DNA from: Oscillospiraceae bacterium
GTDB lineage: Bacteria; Bacillota; Clostridia; Oscillospirales; Acutalibacteraceae
Length of the DNA stretch: 64,000 nucleotides
NCBI GenBank assembly: GCA_015065785.1
Contig: SVPR01000005.1
Location: 62,001 to 126,000 of the forward strand
Reading direction: 5' to 3'
The notes beneath the pieces were generated by a model. That model had not been told where the DNA came from. It saw nothing but the letters and a program-made list of their open reading frames with translations, and searched no databases. A program made the position numbers and the translations under genes. Shown piece after piece: positions 1 to 8,336 of this stretch. How positions within the stretch are numbered: position 1 is the first letter of the stretch; each line of letters opens with the position of its first letter.

Positions 1-31
1 CTTGCACTTTGTAGAAATCTTTTCATTTTAA

Positions 32-1039
32 TTAACCCTTCTTATTAAATCCGAGAAAGTCTTTTTCAAGACAAATACCTGTACCATTAACAACACAATC
101 AAGCGGATTTTTAGCCACATGAACAGGCATACCTGTACCAGCTGAAATAAATTTATCAAAGCCTCTTAAAAGAGCTCCACCTCCCGTGAGCATAATACCT
201 CTTTCAACAATATCGGCAGAAAGCTCAGGTGGAGTTCTGTCAAGTGTGTATTTAATAGCGTCAAGTATCTGGTCAACAGAATATGCTAAAGCCTCTCTTA
301 CCTGCTCACTTGTAATTTCAACTGAGCTTGGTAAACCGCTTATTGTACTTCTACCTTTAATTTCCATTGCAGCTTCGCCCTCGTAAGGATAAGCCGAGCC
401 TAATTTAACCTTAATATCCTCAGCAGTTCTTTCACCAATTAAGAGGTTCATTGAATTTCTTACATAAGAAATAATCGCTTCATCAAAATTGTCACCAGCC
501 ATTTTTATTGACTTTGAAGTAACAATATCACCTAATGAAATAACTGCAACCTCACTTGTACCACCGCCGATGTCAACAATCATACTACCGGTTGCTTCAA
601 GTACAGGAAGCCCTGCACCAATAGCCGCTGCCATTGGCTCTTCAATAAGGCTTACATATCTTGCACCCGCACTTTTTGCAGCATCGTGAACGGCACGGCG
701 TTCAACCTCTGTAACACCTGACGGAATACAAATCATAACTCTTGCTCTGTTAAACGGTGAGTTGCTTATAGCACGACGGATAAACTCTTTAAGCATATCA
801 GAGGTCATATCAAAGTCGGCAATAACACCGTCTTTAAGTGGTCTTACCGCAGTAATTGAGCCTGGTGTTCTGCCTATCATTCTTTTAGCATCTGCACCAA
901 CTGCAACAACTGTTTTAGGGTTAGTTCTTTCATCAACCGCAACAACAGACGGCTCTCTTATAACAATGCCTTTACCTTTAACAAAAACTAATGTATTAGC
1001 TGTACCAAGGTCAACGCCTATATCTTGTGAAAATAACAT
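32..1039 (-). CDS. mreB: Rod-shape determining actin homologue MreB
   Basis: This 335-residue protein is a bacterial actin that forms membrane-bound filaments and guides lateral cell-wall synthesis. The N-terminus carries the phosphate-1 motif [13 protein letters not shown], the middle has the phosphate-2 motif [13 protein letters not shown] and the C-terminal half has the adenosine motif [11 protein letters not shown]. The length is normal for MreB/Mbl, and an AAGGA site lies just before the ATG. Which paralogue (MreB, Mbl or MreBH) it is cannot be fixed from sequence alone. It is the last gene of a minus-strand run and follows znuB by 28 bases rather than sitting with mreC/mreD. Confidence 0.95.
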   Translation of the reverse strand: MLFSQDIGVDLGTANTLVFVKGKGIVIREPSVVAVDERTNPKTVVAVGADAKRMIGRTPGSITAVRPLKDGVIADFDMTSDMLKEFIRRAISNSPFNRARVMICIPSGVTEVERRAVHDAAKSAGARYVSLIEEPMAAAIGAGLPVLEATGSMIVDIGGGTSEVAVISLGDIVTSKSIKMAGDNFDEAIISYVRNSMNLLIGERTAEDIKVKLGSAYPYEGEAAMEIKGRSTISGLPSSVEITSEQVREALAYSVDQILDAIKYTLDRTPPELSADIVERGIMLTGGGALLRGFDKFISAGTGMPVHVAKNPLDCVVNGTGICLEKDFLGFNKKG

Positions 1040-1067
1040 TTTTTAAAATCCTTTCTCTTTCTTTTTC

Positions 1068-1901
1068 TTACTTTTTCTTTACTATATATGTCGCAAAAAA
1101 TACTATTGCAAGAGCTACAACTATTGTTGCACCTGCAGAAGTATTTATATAGAACGAGGTTACAAGTCCTGCCACACCACAAAGCAATGATGTAATAACA
1201 GAAACACATAAATAGCTTCTTGAATTTTTACCTATATTCCTTGCAGTTGCCGCAGGAAGAATAAGAAGTGAGTTTATGAGAAGAATACCCACAGACTTAA
1301 TTGAAAGCATAACAACAACTGCAACTACTATAACGAAAATATTTTCGTAAAGTACAGTTTTAACGCCACGACTTGCGGCAAGCTCACGGTTAATAGAAAT
1401 AAGTAAAAGCTTATTATAAATAAATGCCCAGATAATTATTACCGCAATGAGAGCAATAAAAAGACAAACAATTTCACTTGCTGTAACGCTTAAAATATCG
1501 CCCACTAAATAAGCTGAATATTTTGAAAAGCCACCGCCATAAGAAAGCACTAAAAGTCCTAACGCTATTGCGGTTGATGAAAACACGCTTATTACAGTAT
1601 CACTTGAAGCGTTACCTTTATTTTTAACTCTTGTAATAACGAGTGCCAATAAAACACCAAAAGCTACAAGAGAGATAATTTCATTTTTAATTCCTAAAAG
1701 CACACCGAGTGCTACACCTGTTAATGCACTATGACCTAATGCATCTGAGAAAAAAGCCATTTTGTTGTTTACTGCCATTGTGCCTAAAATGCCCATAAGC
1801 GGTGCAATAATTATAATTGCTAAAAGTGCATTTTTCATAAATTTGTAATCTGCCCAGGAAAACGGCAAAATCACATCTAATATGTTATATATAACAGACA
1901 T
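1068..1901 (-). CDS. znuB: Zinc/manganese-type ABC transporter permease (ABC-3 family)
   Basis: The 277-residue protein is almost entirely hydrophobic, with about eight membrane helices, and has the ABC-3 signature region around MAFFSDALGHSALTGVALG. It forms the membrane channel of a metal importer with the ATPase at 1906-2643 and the lipoprotein at 2643-3563. The three genes are contiguous (4 bases to the ATPase gene), so they form one transporter. The metal is probably zinc, judging from the His-rich binding protein, although manganese members of this family look similar. Confidence 0.9.
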   Translation of the reverse strand: MSVIYNILDVILPFSWADYKFMKNALLAIIIIAPLMGILGTMAVNNKMAFFSDALGHSALTGVALGVLLGIKNEIISLVAFGVLLALVITRVKNKGNASSDTVISVFSSTAIALGLLVLSYGGGFSKYSAYLVGDILSVTASEIVCLFIALIAVIIIWAFIYNKLLLISINRELAASRGVKTVLYENIFVIVVAVVVMLSIKSVGILLINSLLILPAATARNIGKNSRSYLCVSVITSLLCGVAGLVTSFYINTSAGATIVVALAIVFFATYIVKKK

Positions 1902-1905
1902 CTAA

Positions 1906-2643
1906 TCAATCCAATCCATAAAAGAAGCTTTCTTTAAACTCAGGTGAAGAGAAAACATCTTCTGCATTACCACTTTTTAAAACAGATTTATTTATGAGAA
2001 TAACATTATCTGCATACTCTTTTACAATTCCTAAATCGTGAGAAACCATTGCAATAGCAATATGATAATTCTTTTTGAGATTCTTTATAACCTCATAAAA
2101 TTTTTCGCTACCCTTTAAATCAACACCTGAAACGGGCTCGTCCAGAATCAATAATTCAGGTAGTGGATACAATGCACTTGCAAGCATTACTCTCTGAATC
2201 TCACCACCGGAAAGCATTCCTAAGGTTTTGTTTTTTAATTCAAGGCAACCAACCAATTCCAATGCTTCATCAATCGCTTTAAGCTGTTTTTTATCCTTTT
2301 TAAAGCAAACAGGTGAATTTGTTCTGCCAATAAGCATAAAATCCTCTACACTGACAGGAGCAGAACGGTCAAAATCCAGATGTTGCGGAACATAACCGAT
2401 TGTAATATTTTCAATTTTTTCGCCGTGATGTGATTCAAAGGTAACTGTGCCATCGTGCTTGATTTCATTGAGAATAGATTTTAAAAGTGTAGTTTTACCT
2501 GCACCGTTTACACCGATTAACGCCGTAAGCTGACCACAAAAAAGGTCAAATGATACACTTGAAAGTAAAACATCCTTACCTTTTTTTACACCTACATCAT
2601 TTACAGATATTTTACATAAGCCACAACCATTTTGTGATGACAT
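1906..2643 (-). CDS. znuC: Metal ABC transporter ATP-binding protein
   Basis: This 245-residue ATPase powers the metal importer. It shows Walker A GVNGAGKTTLLK, the ABC signature LSGGEIQRVMLA, Walker B LLILDEPVSG and the switch histidine in VSHD. Its length is typical for ZnuC/AdcC. The start codon overlaps the stop of the binding-protein gene by one base, so translation is coupled. A short N-terminal segment with two cysteines precedes the ABC fold, and it is not obviously functional. Confidence 0.93.
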   Translation of the reverse strand: MSSQNGCGLCKISVNDVGVKKGKDVLLSSVSFDLFCGQLTALIGVNGAGKTTLLKSILNEIKHDGTVTFESHHGEKIENITIGYVPQHLDFDRSAPVSVEDFMLIGRTNSPVCFKKDKKQLKAIDEALELVGCLELKNKTLGMLSGGEIQRVMLASALYPLPELLILDEPVSGVDLKGSEKFYEVIKNLKKNYHIAIAMVSHDLGIVKEYADNVILINKSVLKSGNAEDVFSSPEFKESFFYGLD

Positions 2644-3563
2644 CAGCTCACCGCCTTTAAAATAATACTCATATTTTCACGCATAATATCTTCGTAAGAG
2701 GTAAGCACCCTTTCACCCTTTATAACAGGATTTATAGTGCAAATCTCCACGCCTGTTTCATTGCTTAAAACAGTAGCCGCCGAGCCCTTATAATCCGGCT
2801 CAGTAAACAGAACCTTTACATTTTGTTCTTTGATAATTTCTGTTAATTCTGCAAGCTCCTTTGCAGAAGGCTCGCCACCCTCGTGGCTCTCGACTGTTGC
2901 AATAACATTAAAGGAATATTCCTTTGCCAAATAGTCAAATGACTCGTGAAAGGTAATAATATTTTTACCCTTTAAGAACTCTGCTTCTGATTTCAATTCA
3001 TTATCTAAAGCCTTTAAACGCTCAACAAAATCAGTTTTATTAGCTTCAATTTTTTCTTTATATTGCGGATACACAGAAGCTAATTCGTCTGCAATATTTT
3101 CACTTTGAATAATTGCATTGCTTACAGACATCCATATATGTGAATTAACGCTGTGATTGTGGCCGTGATGTTCTTCTTCGTGATGCTCTTCATTACCGCA
3201 ATTCTCTAAAAGCTGAACACCTTTAGAAGAATCAATCACTTTAAGGTTTTCAGCACTCAAATAAACATCCTCTAAAAATTCTTCCATTCCTGCACCGTTG
3301 ATTATAAAAGCATCGGCATCAGAAATAAGACGGGCATCCTTACTTAAAATCTGGTAATCGTGAAGACATCCCACATTTTGCTCTGCCATACACTCAACCG
3401 CAATTTCATCAATACCATCAACTATATTAAGGGTGAAAATATAAACAGGGTAAAATGAAGCGACTAAAAGAAATTCTTTTTCAAAAGCCTTTTCTGTTGT
3501 GCAGGAACTGAACACAGACAGCATTAAAGCTAAAACCAAAATACACGCTAATGTTCTTTTCAA
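2643..3563 (-). CDS. znuA: Zinc-binding lipoprotein of metal ABC importer (cluster A-I SBP)
   Basis: This 306-residue substrate-binding lipoprotein begins with a signal peptide and lipobox (LSVFSSC, Cys20), so it is anchored outside the membrane. A His/Glu-rich loop at about residues 126-140 (HHEEEHHGHNH) and the conserved histidines in HDYQ, HIWMS and FHESFDY are typical of zinc-specific ZnuA/AdcA proteins. It lies upstream of its ATPase and permease and 22 bases after the PPC-domain gene. No clear Zur box could be picked out by eye. Confidence 0.92.
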   Translation of the reverse strand: MKRTLACILVLALMLSVFSSCTTEKAFEKEFLLVASFYPVYIFTLNIVDGIDEIAVECMAEQNVGCLHDYQILSKDARLISDADAFIINGAGMEEFLEDVYLSAENLKVIDSSKGVQLLENCGNEEHHEEEHHGHNHSVNSHIWMSVSNAIIQSENIADELASVYPQYKEKIEANKTDFVERLKALDNELKSEAEFLKGKNIITFHESFDYLAKEYSFNVIATVESHEGGEPSAKELAELTEIIKEQNVKVLFTEPDYKGSAATVLSNETGVEICTINPVIKGERVLTSYEDIMRENMSIILKAVS

Positions 3564-3585
3564 GTCGCTCCCCCCTTTAATTCAT

Positions 3586-5235
3586 TTATGCAATTATCTT
3601 AAACCAATAGGTATCCTCTGATGAATAGAGGTCATTTTCAATAAGGATATAGTAAGTACCCTTAGTAAGCTCAATAACGCCTGTTGAAACAACATAGTCA
3701 TTCTTTGCAGATTGAACCTGTTTTACTTCATTGCCGTTTTCATCAATAATTGTAGCAACCCATGCCAATGAGTTTTCACTGGTGTAATCGTGATAGAACT
3801 GGAATGCAATGTTTCTGTCTTCTGTCACTTCAAATTTATAGAAGTCTCTGTCAAAATTCATATCGGTTGAAATGAGAGTACCATAGTAGTTTTTAAGAAT
3901 ACCAACCTCATTTGCAGTTTCTTTTGTATTGTTACTTTCGTGCTCATATAAAATATCATTTTCACAAGTATAAATAAGCTCATAAGAAACAGAAGTGTAT
4001 CTCATTGAATCGGCATCGACTAAAATGTAATAGTCACCAGCAGGAAGTCCCATACCTGTAATGCTTACACCCTCATCATTCCACTTAGAAATACGCTTAA
4101 CGATTTCTGTGTAGCTTCCGTCACTTTCGGGTCTTAAAAGACGAACATTCCAGCCGTTGTAATCCTCGTCGAATTCTTTTTCGTCGAATGCGTGTGTAAA
4201 GTTAATTGTTACATAGCTTTCTTCGGTTAATGTCATTCTGAAGTAGTCCTTATCAAGACCTAATACCCTTGGTGCGAGGCTACCGCTTACAATAGTATTT
4301 TCAGGGAAGTCCTCTGCCTGTTCAGGTGTGTCGTTTATTTCAAATTCCGTAGTTTCTGAAATACCCGTTTCAATCTTCAGGCGATAGGTTAAGCCTGTCT
4401 GAATCTGAGTTTCAACACAAATATAATAAATACCCGGTCTTAAATTGATTTTACCTGTATTAAGAGAAAGGTCCTGATATTTTGAAGAGAATGAAGAAAT
4501 CTCCTGACCGTCATCGGTAAGAAGTCTTACTACCCAACCTACCTGTGGTAATTTTTCATCATCATGGGCAAAAGTAACATCAACATAAGTATCATTTGTT
4601 ATTTCAAATTTGAAATAATCAGCATCTGCTTCACCTGAGCGTTGACCTGATGAGCCATAAATAACTCTGTTGAGTCTTAACTGATTTGCAGTTTCTTTTG
4701 TATCATTAAACTCTTTTTCAAAGCTCTCTGTTGGTGTAAAGCTTACAGTTAAATCAAATTCACCCGGGAAAAATAACTGGCCCGGCTCAACTATGATGCA
4801 ATAAGTACCTTTCTCAAGTCCTGTTTCACCCCAGGATGATGTAAGTGCCTTCAAAAGCGCATCAAAGTATGTCAGCTCTTTGTACTCGTACCAGTCATCA
4901 ACACCGGTATTCTGAACACTGTAAAGCGTAACACGCCAACCATCAAGTACTGATTCAGCAACCTCTTCATGATTAAAGCTGACAGTCAAAGAGCCATTTT
5001 GTTCGAGTGTGAAAAGATATGCCTCATATTCCTTATTATCATCAAGACTACCCTTGACTGTTACATTGAAGCCGTGGGTACCCAAAGATAAAGGCTTAGT
5101 ATTTATATAAGTAGGTGTATTCAGATAAAAAAGGGTGTCTTTAACTTCTAAAGCTATAACAGTAGCCGAAACTGCTACCAGAGCAAAAACTACTGCAATT
5201 AAAATTAAAGCTCGTTTTTTGAGAAGCTTCTTCAT
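3586..5235 (-). CDS. Exported protein with four PPC-like beta-sandwich repeats
   Basis: The 549-residue protein has an N-terminal hydrophobic anchor (residues about 9-29) and then four repeats that resemble bacterial pre-peptidase C-terminal (PPC) domains, at roughly 46-170, 174-290, 295-425 and 432-549. Each repeat starts with an E-x-N-DT-ETAN-type segment, has D-x-D-Y/F-x-F in the middle and ends with a G-x-Y-Y-I-L/C-V strand. No protease domain is present, so it may be a surface adhesin or scaffold. It overlaps the preceding flavoprotein gene by four bases and precedes znuA. The function is unknown. Confidence 0.75.
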   Translation of the reverse strand: MKKLLKKRALILIAVVFALVAVSATVIALEVKDTLFYLNTPTYINTKPLSLGTHGFNVTVKGSLDDNKEYEAYLFTLEQNGSLTVSFNHEEVAESVLDGWRVTLYSVQNTGVDDWYEYKELTYFDALLKALTSSWGETGLEKGTYCIIVEPGQLFFPGEFDLTVSFTPTESFEKEFNDTKETANQLRLNRVIYGSSGQRSGEADADYFKFEITNDTYVDVTFAHDDEKLPQVGWVVRLLTDDGQEISSFSSKYQDLSLNTGKINLRPGIYYICVETQIQTGLTYRLKIETGISETTEFEINDTPEQAEDFPENTIVSGSLAPRVLGLDKDYFRMTLTEESYVTINFTHAFDEKEFDEDYNGWNVRLLRPESDGSYTEIVKRISKWNDEGVSITGMGLPAGDYYILVDADSMRYTSVSYELIYTCENDILYEHESNNTKETANEVGILKNYYGTLISTDMNFDRDFYKFEVTEDRNIAFQFYHDYTSENSLAWVATIIDENGNEVKQVQSAKNDYVVSTGVIELTKGTYYILIENDLYSSEDTYWFKIIA

Positions 5236-5792
5236 TGTAAATCCATCCTTTCTAATATGCCGATTATTTCTGTTTCTGCTTTTTTTACATTTGCATTTGT
5301 ATCTGTAAAATTACAAAGAGCAGAGCCAACAAATTCAATATTCAAAATTGAAAATGCAAATTTAAGCTGTTCTTCCATAAAAGCCAACGGTTTTTCACCA
5401 GCTCTGCCGGAAGAAGCTATTAAAATAGCCTTTCTTGTCTTTTCAATTTTCTGCTTTTTGTTATGCTTATAAAAATATGTGTAATATGGTTGAAACCTGT
5501 CAATCAACGCTTTTAACGGTGCAGAGAATGTTCCGTTATAAACAGGTGACGCAAAAACAATTAAATCGGCATTTTCAAATTCTTTGAAAAATAAATCCAG
5601 ATCATTATATTTGCAATGTTCATTTTCTTCACAGAAATTACAACCATCACAAAATTCAAGTTTTTCTTTATAGGCTTCAAACCTGACTACATTTTCACAT
5701 TCGACATTACTTTCAAAAAACTCAATAAGCTTTTTTGTGTAGCCGTTTTTTCTGCCTGAGCCGTCTATGATTAAAATATTGTTGTATTTCAT
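5232..5792 (-). CDS. NADPH-dependent FMN reductase-like / iron-sulfur flavoprotein family
   Basis: This 186-residue protein has a flavodoxin-like fold. The N-terminal strand-loop ILIIDGSGRKNGYTKKL would bind the FMN phosphate, and FASPVYNGTFSAPLKALIDR is the second flavin loop. A cysteine cluster at about residues 48-60 (CDGCNFCEENEHC) resembles the compact cluster of iron-sulfur flavoproteins. It probably acts in electron transfer or quinone/flavin reduction in the cytosol. It overlaps the next gene by four bases and starts four bases after the PyrB-like gene, so it is part of that operon. Confidence 0.82.
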   Translation of the reverse strand: MKYNNILIIDGSGRKNGYTKKLIEFFESNVECENVVRFEAYKEKLEFCDGCNFCEENEHCKYNDLDLFFKEFENADLIVFASPVYNGTFSAPLKALIDRFQPYYTYFYKHNKKQKIEKTRKAILIASSGRAGEKPLAFMEEQLKFAFSILNIEFVGSALCNFTDTNANVKKAETEIIGILERMDLQ

Positions 5793-5796
5793 AAAA

Positions 5797-6855
5797 TCAC
5801 TTTGCTTCGTATTTCTGACCGCAATATTTGCAAATCAATTCGCCCTCAGCATTTTCGTGGAAAAGCGGTGGCAAATAATCTTCAGTTGAAGTAATACAGT
5901 CATCTTTCATACACTTAAAATCGTGTGTTGCTTCTTCTGCACAGGGCTTTATGAGTCTGCCTGTTCTTTTTGTAATAAGCTTTAAAATAATAGCCATTGC
6001 AGAATTAACATTGTAATTAAGCATTTTAAAGTATTTTGCTCTTTCATCTGAGTCAATGCTCATATCAAGCTCTTCACCTCTTGGGAATTGGTGAAGAATT
6101 GCTAAATCCTTTTTAGCAGTAAGAAGTAAGCGCTCGTTTAATGAAAAGCAATGCTTTCTTGCTTCGTATTGAATGGCTGAATCAAATGAATCTTTTTTTA
6201 CCTCGGTAAAGTAAATTACATCTAACTCAGGTAATGGCTCAGCTAAATTATCGTAAACTACGAATGGTTTTTCGCGTCTGTCCATAATAGAAATAAAATC
6301 ATCTGTAATAGGCTTACCGTTTACAGAAATAAAATAGAATTCATTACCTTTATAAATATTAAGGCACTGTAAAAGCCCACGAACAAGTGCATTATTGCTG
6401 AAATCACCAACAAAGCCTATTTTCATATTTGAAATATGATTTTTTTCAATCCACACAGAAGAAATATCTGCAAGAGTTTTTACAGGGTAAGCTCTGTCAC
6501 CATCACCTGCATTTATTACAGGAATTGTCGCATATAATGATGCTGCTCTTGCCGCACCTTTTTTAGGATGCTTTAAAACAATTACATCACCACAAGCAGA
6601 CATAGTCATAACAGCATCCTTTAAGCTCTCGCCCTCTTTTAAAGGGAAATCGAAATGAGAGCCACCCATTCTTGTTGCTGCAGTAGTAAAAGTCATTTTT
6701 GCATTTCTGTCTTCTTCAAAAAAAGCGTTAATAAGAGTGCGGTTTACCATTTCGTTTGCATAAACATGCTGGTTGTCTTTCACGAATGTAACAAGGTTAA
6801 TTGCCTCGCGTAATTCCTCGCGTGTAAAATCTGTAATATCTATAAACCTTTTCAT
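5797..6855 (-). CDS. Aspartate carbamoyltransferase-like protein fused to a PyrI-type zinc domain; catalytic residues altered
   Basis: The chosen start (ATG at 6855, AGAAGG eight bases upstream) gives 352 residues. Residues 1-295 follow the PyrB fold throughout, including AVMTMSACGDVIVLKHPKKG, VINAGDGD, MKIGFVGD and HQFPR. Residues 305-352 match the PyrI C-terminal zinc domain with the same cysteine pattern (C315-x4-C320, C342-x2-C345). The carbamoyl-phosphate loop STRTR is replaced by EDRNAK (residues 48-53), and the HPTQ motif reads YPVK. It is therefore either a non-catalytic ATCase homologue or an enzyme with a different substrate. PyrI's allosteric N-terminal domain is absent. It is the first gene of the run leading to mreB. 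Confidence 0.75.
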   Translation of the reverse strand: MKRFIDITDFTREELREAINLVTFVKDNQHVYANEMVNRTLINAFFEEDRNAKMTFTTAATRMGGSHFDFPLKEGESLKDAVMTMSACGDVIVLKHPKKGAARAASLYATIPVINAGDGDRAYPVKTLADISSVWIEKNHISNMKIGFVGDFSNNALVRGLLQCLNIYKGNEFYFISVNGKPITDDFISIMDRREKPFVVYDNLAEPLPELDVIYFTEVKKDSFDSAIQYEARKHCFSLNERLLLTAKKDLAILHQFPRGEELDMSIDSDERAKYFKMLNYNVNSAMAIILKLITKRTGRLIKPCAEEATHDFKCMKDDCITSTEDYLPPLFHENAEGELICKYCGQKYEAK

Positions 6856-6907
6856 TAAAAAACCTTCTTTCTCTGACAAAATGCAACAAAACACCATTAT
6901 CCATAGA

Positions 6908-6935
6908 ATTATATCACAAATCTCAGTAAAATCAA
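6908..6935 (-). promoter_or_regulatory. Sigma-A type promoter of the pyrB-like operon
   Basis: On the minus strand TTGATT (6930-6935) is followed after 16 bases by TATAAT (6908-6913), with an extended TG directly before it. It lies about 55 bases upstream of the chosen start of the PyrB-like gene. Confidence 0.6.
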
Positions 6936-7024
6936 AGACTTTATTAGCAATTTAATTATTTTTTTACATTTTTCAGAACAAAAAATTACAGATTAATATC
7001 TGAGCTGTTGATTTTAGATGCAGA

Positions 7025-7085
7025 AGGCTTTTAATTCACCCCGCAGGCGTACACAGAGTACATCAAGTGGGTGAATAAAAAGCCT
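7025..7085. repeat. 17-bp inverted repeat, large hairpin
   Basis: The arms 7025-7041 (AGGCTTTTAATTCACCC) and 7069-7085 pair over 17 bases with one mismatch, around a 27-base loop containing GTAC twice. There is no T-run on the strand that would make it a terminator, and it lies between the ferredoxin terminator and the promoter of the PyrB-like operon. It may be a dispersed palindromic repeat or a regulatory structure. The rest of the 317-base gene-free stretch 6856-7172 holds only this hairpin, the promoter and the ferredoxin terminator. Confidence 0.6.
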
Positions 7086-7096
7086 AAAAAAGCAAA

Positions 7097-7133
7097 AAAA
7101 CAGTCGTTTCACCAAAAGTGATACGACTGTTTT
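7097..7133 (-). terminator. Rho-independent terminator of the ferredoxin gene
   Basis: The arms 7097-7107 and 7123-7133 (AAAACAGTCGT and its complement) form a hairpin. On the minus strand it is followed by a T-run. It sits 40 bases beyond the ferredoxin stop codon. Confidence 0.75.
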
Positions 7134-7172
7134 ATTTTGCTTTTTGTTCTGCGCTAAAAGCGACAGTTCAGA

Positions 7173-7343
7173 TTAAGCTTCAACAGGAGCTTCTACAGGG
7201 CAAGAACCTGCACATGCACCACAATCGATGCAAGTATCAGCGTCAATTACATAGATGCCATCGCCTTCAGAAATTGCTTCTACTGGGCAATCTGAAGCAC
7301 AAGCGCCACATGAAATGCAAGCGTCAGTAATTTTGTATGCCAT
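7173..7343 (-). CDS. Ferredoxin, 2[4Fe-4S], clostridial type
   Basis: This small gene encodes 56 residues starting MAYKITDACISCGACASDCP. It carries two CxxCxxCxxxCP motifs (the second is CIDCGACAGSCP), the hallmark of bacterial low-potential 2[4Fe-4S] ferredoxins. These carry electrons in the cytosol for pyruvate:ferredoxin oxidoreductase, hydrogenases and similar enzymes. A very strong Shine-Dalgarno site (GGAGGAG) lies before the ATG, and the gene has its own promoter and terminator, so it is monocistronic. Identification is secure from the cysteine spacing. Confidence 0.95.
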   Translation of the reverse strand: MAYKITDACISCGACASDCPVEAISEGDGIYVIDADTCIDCGACAGSCPVEAPVEA

Positions 7344-7368
7344 TGTTACTCTCCTCCTTTTTCAATTA

Positions 7369-7386
7369 AAAACTCTTAAGAGTTTT
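7369..7386. promoter_or_regulatory. Perfect 18-bp palindrome in the ferredoxin leader
   Basis: AAAACTCTTAAGAGTTTT reads the same on both strands. It lies between the ferredoxin promoter and its ribosome binding site, just downstream of the expected transcription start, where a repressor operator or a leader hairpin would be placed. It could also act as a weak terminator for the ricT operon, because a T-run follows on the minus strand. Confidence 0.45.
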
Positions 7387-7396
7387 GTTTGTACTC

Positions 7397-7424
7397 ATTG
7401 TATCATATCTAAAAAAAATTTCAA
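7397..7424 (-). promoter_or_regulatory. Sigma-A type promoter of the ferredoxin gene
   Basis: TTGAAA (7419-7424) and TACAAT (7397-7402) are separated by 16 bases on the minus strand, about 55 bases upstream of the ferredoxin ATG. Confidence 0.6.
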
Positions 7425-7451
7425 TAGGTATTTTTTAAATTTTACAAAAAA

Positions 7452-8315
7452 TTATTCCATTCCCTTAAGAGCTTCCATTTCGCTCTTATCTACCTGAATT
7501 TTTCCGTCTTTGATAATTTTTACATCTTTTTTAGAGTAAACAGTTGGTGCAGCCTCAGGTCTGCGTTCAAGCTGAACCTTTACCGTACCTGCTAAAATAT
7601 TGGTTTCTACTACTGTGCCCTTACCCTCTCTTGTGTCAACAATAGCACCTACTTTAGGTGTTGTTTTATAGAGATACTCATAGGTATCCTGCTCATATTT
7701 CAAACAGCACATAAGTCTGCCACAGGTACCGCTTATTTTAGTCGGATTAAGTGAAAGCCCTTGTTCTTTTGCCATCTTAATAGAAACAGGGTGGAAATCT
7801 GACATATACTGACCGCAACAGAAGGGTCTTCCGCAAATACCAAGCCCACCAAGCATTTTAGCTTCATCACGGACACCTATCTGACGCATTTCAATTCTTG
7901 TTCTGAAGTTAGAAGCAAGAATTTTAACAAGCTCTCTGAAATCGACTCTGCCATCTGAAGTGAAATAGAAAAGTATTTTACTTCCGTCAAAGGTACATTC
8001 AACATCAACAAGCTTCATATCAAGCCCTAATTCGAGTGCCTTTTTTTCGCAGTATGAAAAGGCGTCTTTTTCTTTTTTTCTGTTAGCCTTAGTGATTTTA
8101 ATATCCTCTTCACCAGCTAAACGGATAATTGATTTTAAAGGACGCATAATTTCGCTTTCAGGAACCTCTTTATTTTCCATAGCGATTTCACCGCATTCTA
8201 CTCCGCGTGAAGTTTCTACAATGACCATATCGCCCTTATTAAAACTTTTTGAGTCAGGCGAAAAGTAATAAACCTTTCCGACCTCTTTAAATTTGACTCC
8301 TACAACCTCTGCCAT
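7452..8315 (-). CDS. ricT: PSP1-domain protein RicT (YaaT)
   Basis: This 287-residue protein belongs to the PSP1/YaaT family. In Bacillus subtilis RicT forms an Fe-S containing complex with RicA and RicF that affects RNase Y activity, sporulation and competence. The cysteine-rich core GICGRPFCCGQY and GTCGRLMCCLKYE (about residues 155-205) is the family signature and would hold the cluster. Here, as in B. subtilis, it is next to holB and darA, which supports the assignment. It is probably the last gene of the operon that runs from the AEC transporter gene. Confidence 0.92.
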   Translation of the reverse strand: MAEVVGVKFKEVGKVYYFSPDSKSFNKGDMVIVETSRGVECGEIAMENKEVPESEIMRPLKSIIRLAGEEDIKITKANRKKEKDAFSYCEKKALELGLDMKLVDVECTFDGSKILFYFTSDGRVDFRELVKILASNFRTRIEMRQIGVRDEAKMLGGLGICGRPFCCGQYMSDFHPVSIKMAKEQGLSLNPTKISGTCGRLMCCLKYEQDTYEYLYKTTPKVGAIVDTREGKGTVVETNILAGTVKVQLERRPEAAPTVYSKKDVKIIKDGKIQVDKSEMEALKGME

Positions 8316-8336
8316 AATATATCTCCAATTTTTAAT

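Noticed and set aside
7118-7497. Plus-strand frames over the ferredoxin region.
   Set aside because: The minus-strand frame encodes a perfect 2[4Fe-4S] ferredoxin with a strong ribosome site; the plus-strand frames are antisense.
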